Both the position numbers and the translations under genes were made by a program. Shown here piece after piece: positions 5,622 through 6,448 of a DNA stretch of 6,448 nt; the stretch's first letter is position 1; each line of letters begins with the position of its first letter. Source of the stretch: Sneathiella sp. (lineage in GTDB: Bacteria > Pseudomonadota > Alphaproteobacteria > Sneathiellales > Sneathiellaceae). The stretch lies in assembly GCA_002732675.1 (NCBI GenBank), contig NVRR01000190.1:1-6448 (forward strand), read 5' to 3'. Below the pieces are notes generated by a model. The model did no database searches, was not told where the DNA came from, and saw nothing but the letters and a program-made list of their open reading frames with translations.

Positions 5622-6398
5622 TCAAACACTGGGAAAATGCGGTGGCCGGCGGGATTTGAATGCGTCAAGGCCTTCAGTGACGGTTTCGGACTGTAAATAT
5701 TTCAAAACAGTCTTCCTTTCCAGGGCCAGACCATCGGACAGGTTTCCATTCAGCCCCTGATGGGCAAGCTCTTTCATTTCGGCAAGGCCTATAGGGCTTT
5801 TCTGCGCGAGCTTCTGGCAATAGCTCAGGGCGCTTTCAATCAACAACGCGTCTTCGGCAATTTTATTGATGAGTCCGAATGACAGGGCTGTTTCAGCTGA
5901 AATCCATTGTGCTGACAAGAACATATCCATGGCACGGCGGAGGCCGATAAGGCGGGGCAGGCGCTGGCTTCCGCCCCATCCCGGGACCAGTCCGAACTGC
6001 GCATGCTGATCACCAAATTGCGCCGATTGAGCCGCAAAGACGACATCGCACGCCAGCATCAGCTCCAAACCCCCGGCAAGGCAGAGCCCTTGAACAGCGG
6101 CTATGACCGGCAATGGGCTTGATTCCAGGCCCAGCAATGCGTCATGGCCGATTGCCAAGAAGTCGGATAGGTCCTTTTCAGACTGGCGTATTTGTAACAC
6201 TTCGCTTAAATCGGCGCCCGTGCAGAAATTTTTACCGGTCGCCTGGATAAGGATGGCTCGAATATCGGGATCTGCCTCGAAGTCCCGACGGGCCTGATCA
6301 ATAAGCGCGAAGGCTGCCATAGACATGCAATTAAACTGGTCGGGGCGGTTAAGCTCTATTATTCCGACATTTTCATGTCGATCTATTTTGACGGGCAC
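5622..6398 (-). CDS. Enoyl-CoA hydratase/isomerase (crotonase) family protein
   Basis: The 258-residue product has the standard length and layout of the crotonase superfamily, cytoplasmic enzymes that act on acyl-CoA thioesters through an oxyanion hole. The two oxyanion-hole segments are FCTGADL at 58-64 and LCLAGGLEL at 105-113. VPGWGGSQRLPRLIG at 138-152 is a conserved block. Glu112 matches Glu144 of rat mitochondrial enoyl-CoA hydratase. The second catalytic Glu (Glu164), exactly 20 residues later, is His132 here, in FGDQHAQFG. Classical hydratase activity is thus uncertain; isomerase, hydrolase or hydratase with altered chemistry are options. The GTG start has AAGGA 8 bases upstream, and the product begins MPVKIDRHENVGIIELNRP, normal for the family. 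The 50 bases upstream reach the window edge, so operon partners are not visible. Confidence 0.96.
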   Translation of the reverse strand: MPVKIDRHENVGIIELNRPDQFNCMSMAAFALIDQARRDFEADPDIRAILIQATGKNFCTGADLSEVLQIRQSEKDLSDFLAIGHDALLGLESSPLPVIAAVQGLCLAGGLELMLACDVVFAAQSAQFGDQHAQFGLVPGWGGSQRLPRLIGLRRAMDMFLSAQWISAETALSFGLINKIAEDALLIESALSYCQKLAQKSPIGLAEMKELAHQGLNGNLSDGLALERKTVLKYLQSETVTEGLDAFKSRRPPHFPSV

Positions 6399-6400
6399 AG

Positions 6401-6413
6401 GAAAGGTCCTTTC
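6401..6413 (-). promoter_or_regulatory. Ribosome binding site of the crotonase gene inside a 13-base palindrome
   Basis: GAAAGG and CCTTTC around a single central base form a perfect palindrome. The minus-strand AAGGA (6411-6407) within it is the Shine-Dalgarno for the GTG at 6398-6396, with an 8-base spacer, and supports that non-ATG start. As RNA it could fold only into a 5-bp stem with a 3-base loop, so strong occlusion of the site is unlikely. Confidence 0.45.
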
Positions 6414-6448
6414 AGATTTTAGGGTACCATCTGGCGGCCGATTTTATT

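Noticed and set aside
6419..6448. Possible last ten codons of an upstream minus-strand gene at the right edge
   Set aside because: Open from the edge to TAA at 6421-6419 but far too short to judge, and another frame is also open there.

Overview
The window holds six well-supported protein genes of a Gram-negative bacterium, most likely an alphaproteobacterium. That assignment is an inference from roughly balanced base composition, the gene types and their closeness to families common in that class; no marker gene settles it. No rRNA, tRNA, CRISPR array or complete mobile element is visible.

Left part (1-3043): an open frame with no start in view runs in from the left edge on the plus strand (2-142) and may be the tail of an unidentified gene. 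Three minus-strand genes follow, transcribed right to left: a secreted DUF302-domain protein (start 3043), a LysE/RhtB-type membrane exporter (start 2440) and an NAD(P)+-dependent aldehyde dehydrogenase (start 1703). The gaps between them are 108 and 143 bases, so they could form a loose operon or be separate units. The aldehyde dehydrogenase is followed by a strong inverted repeat at 207-252.

Middle (3044-3349): a divergent control region between the DUF302 gene and a plus-strand DapA/NanA-type aldolase. It contains two symmetric motifs. One is co-centred on a TATAAA-like -10 element that probably serves the DUF302 gene.

Right part (3350-6448): the aldolase gene (3350-4228), then 326 bases with no full-length gene. 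This gap carries a strong ribosome binding site, a 10-codon reading frame, and an overlapping hydrophobic frame interrupted by TAG. After it come a TauD/TfdA-type 2-oxoglutarate/Fe(II) dioxygenase (4555-5613) and, convergent with it across only 8 bases, a crotonase-fold enoyl-CoA hydratase/isomerase family protein (6398-5622).

Together the genes look like scattered catabolic chromosome content: aldehyde oxidation, aldol cleavage or dehydration of a 2-oxo acid, oxygenase attack on a small carboxylate-type substrate, and acyl-CoA processing. Nothing ties them into one pathway. The aldolase lacks the Arg of lysine-pathway DapA and the crotonase has His in place of one catalytic Glu, so neither should be given the textbook activity by default. 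I did not find a convincing new multi-gene system. The most unexplained stretch is 4229-4554.
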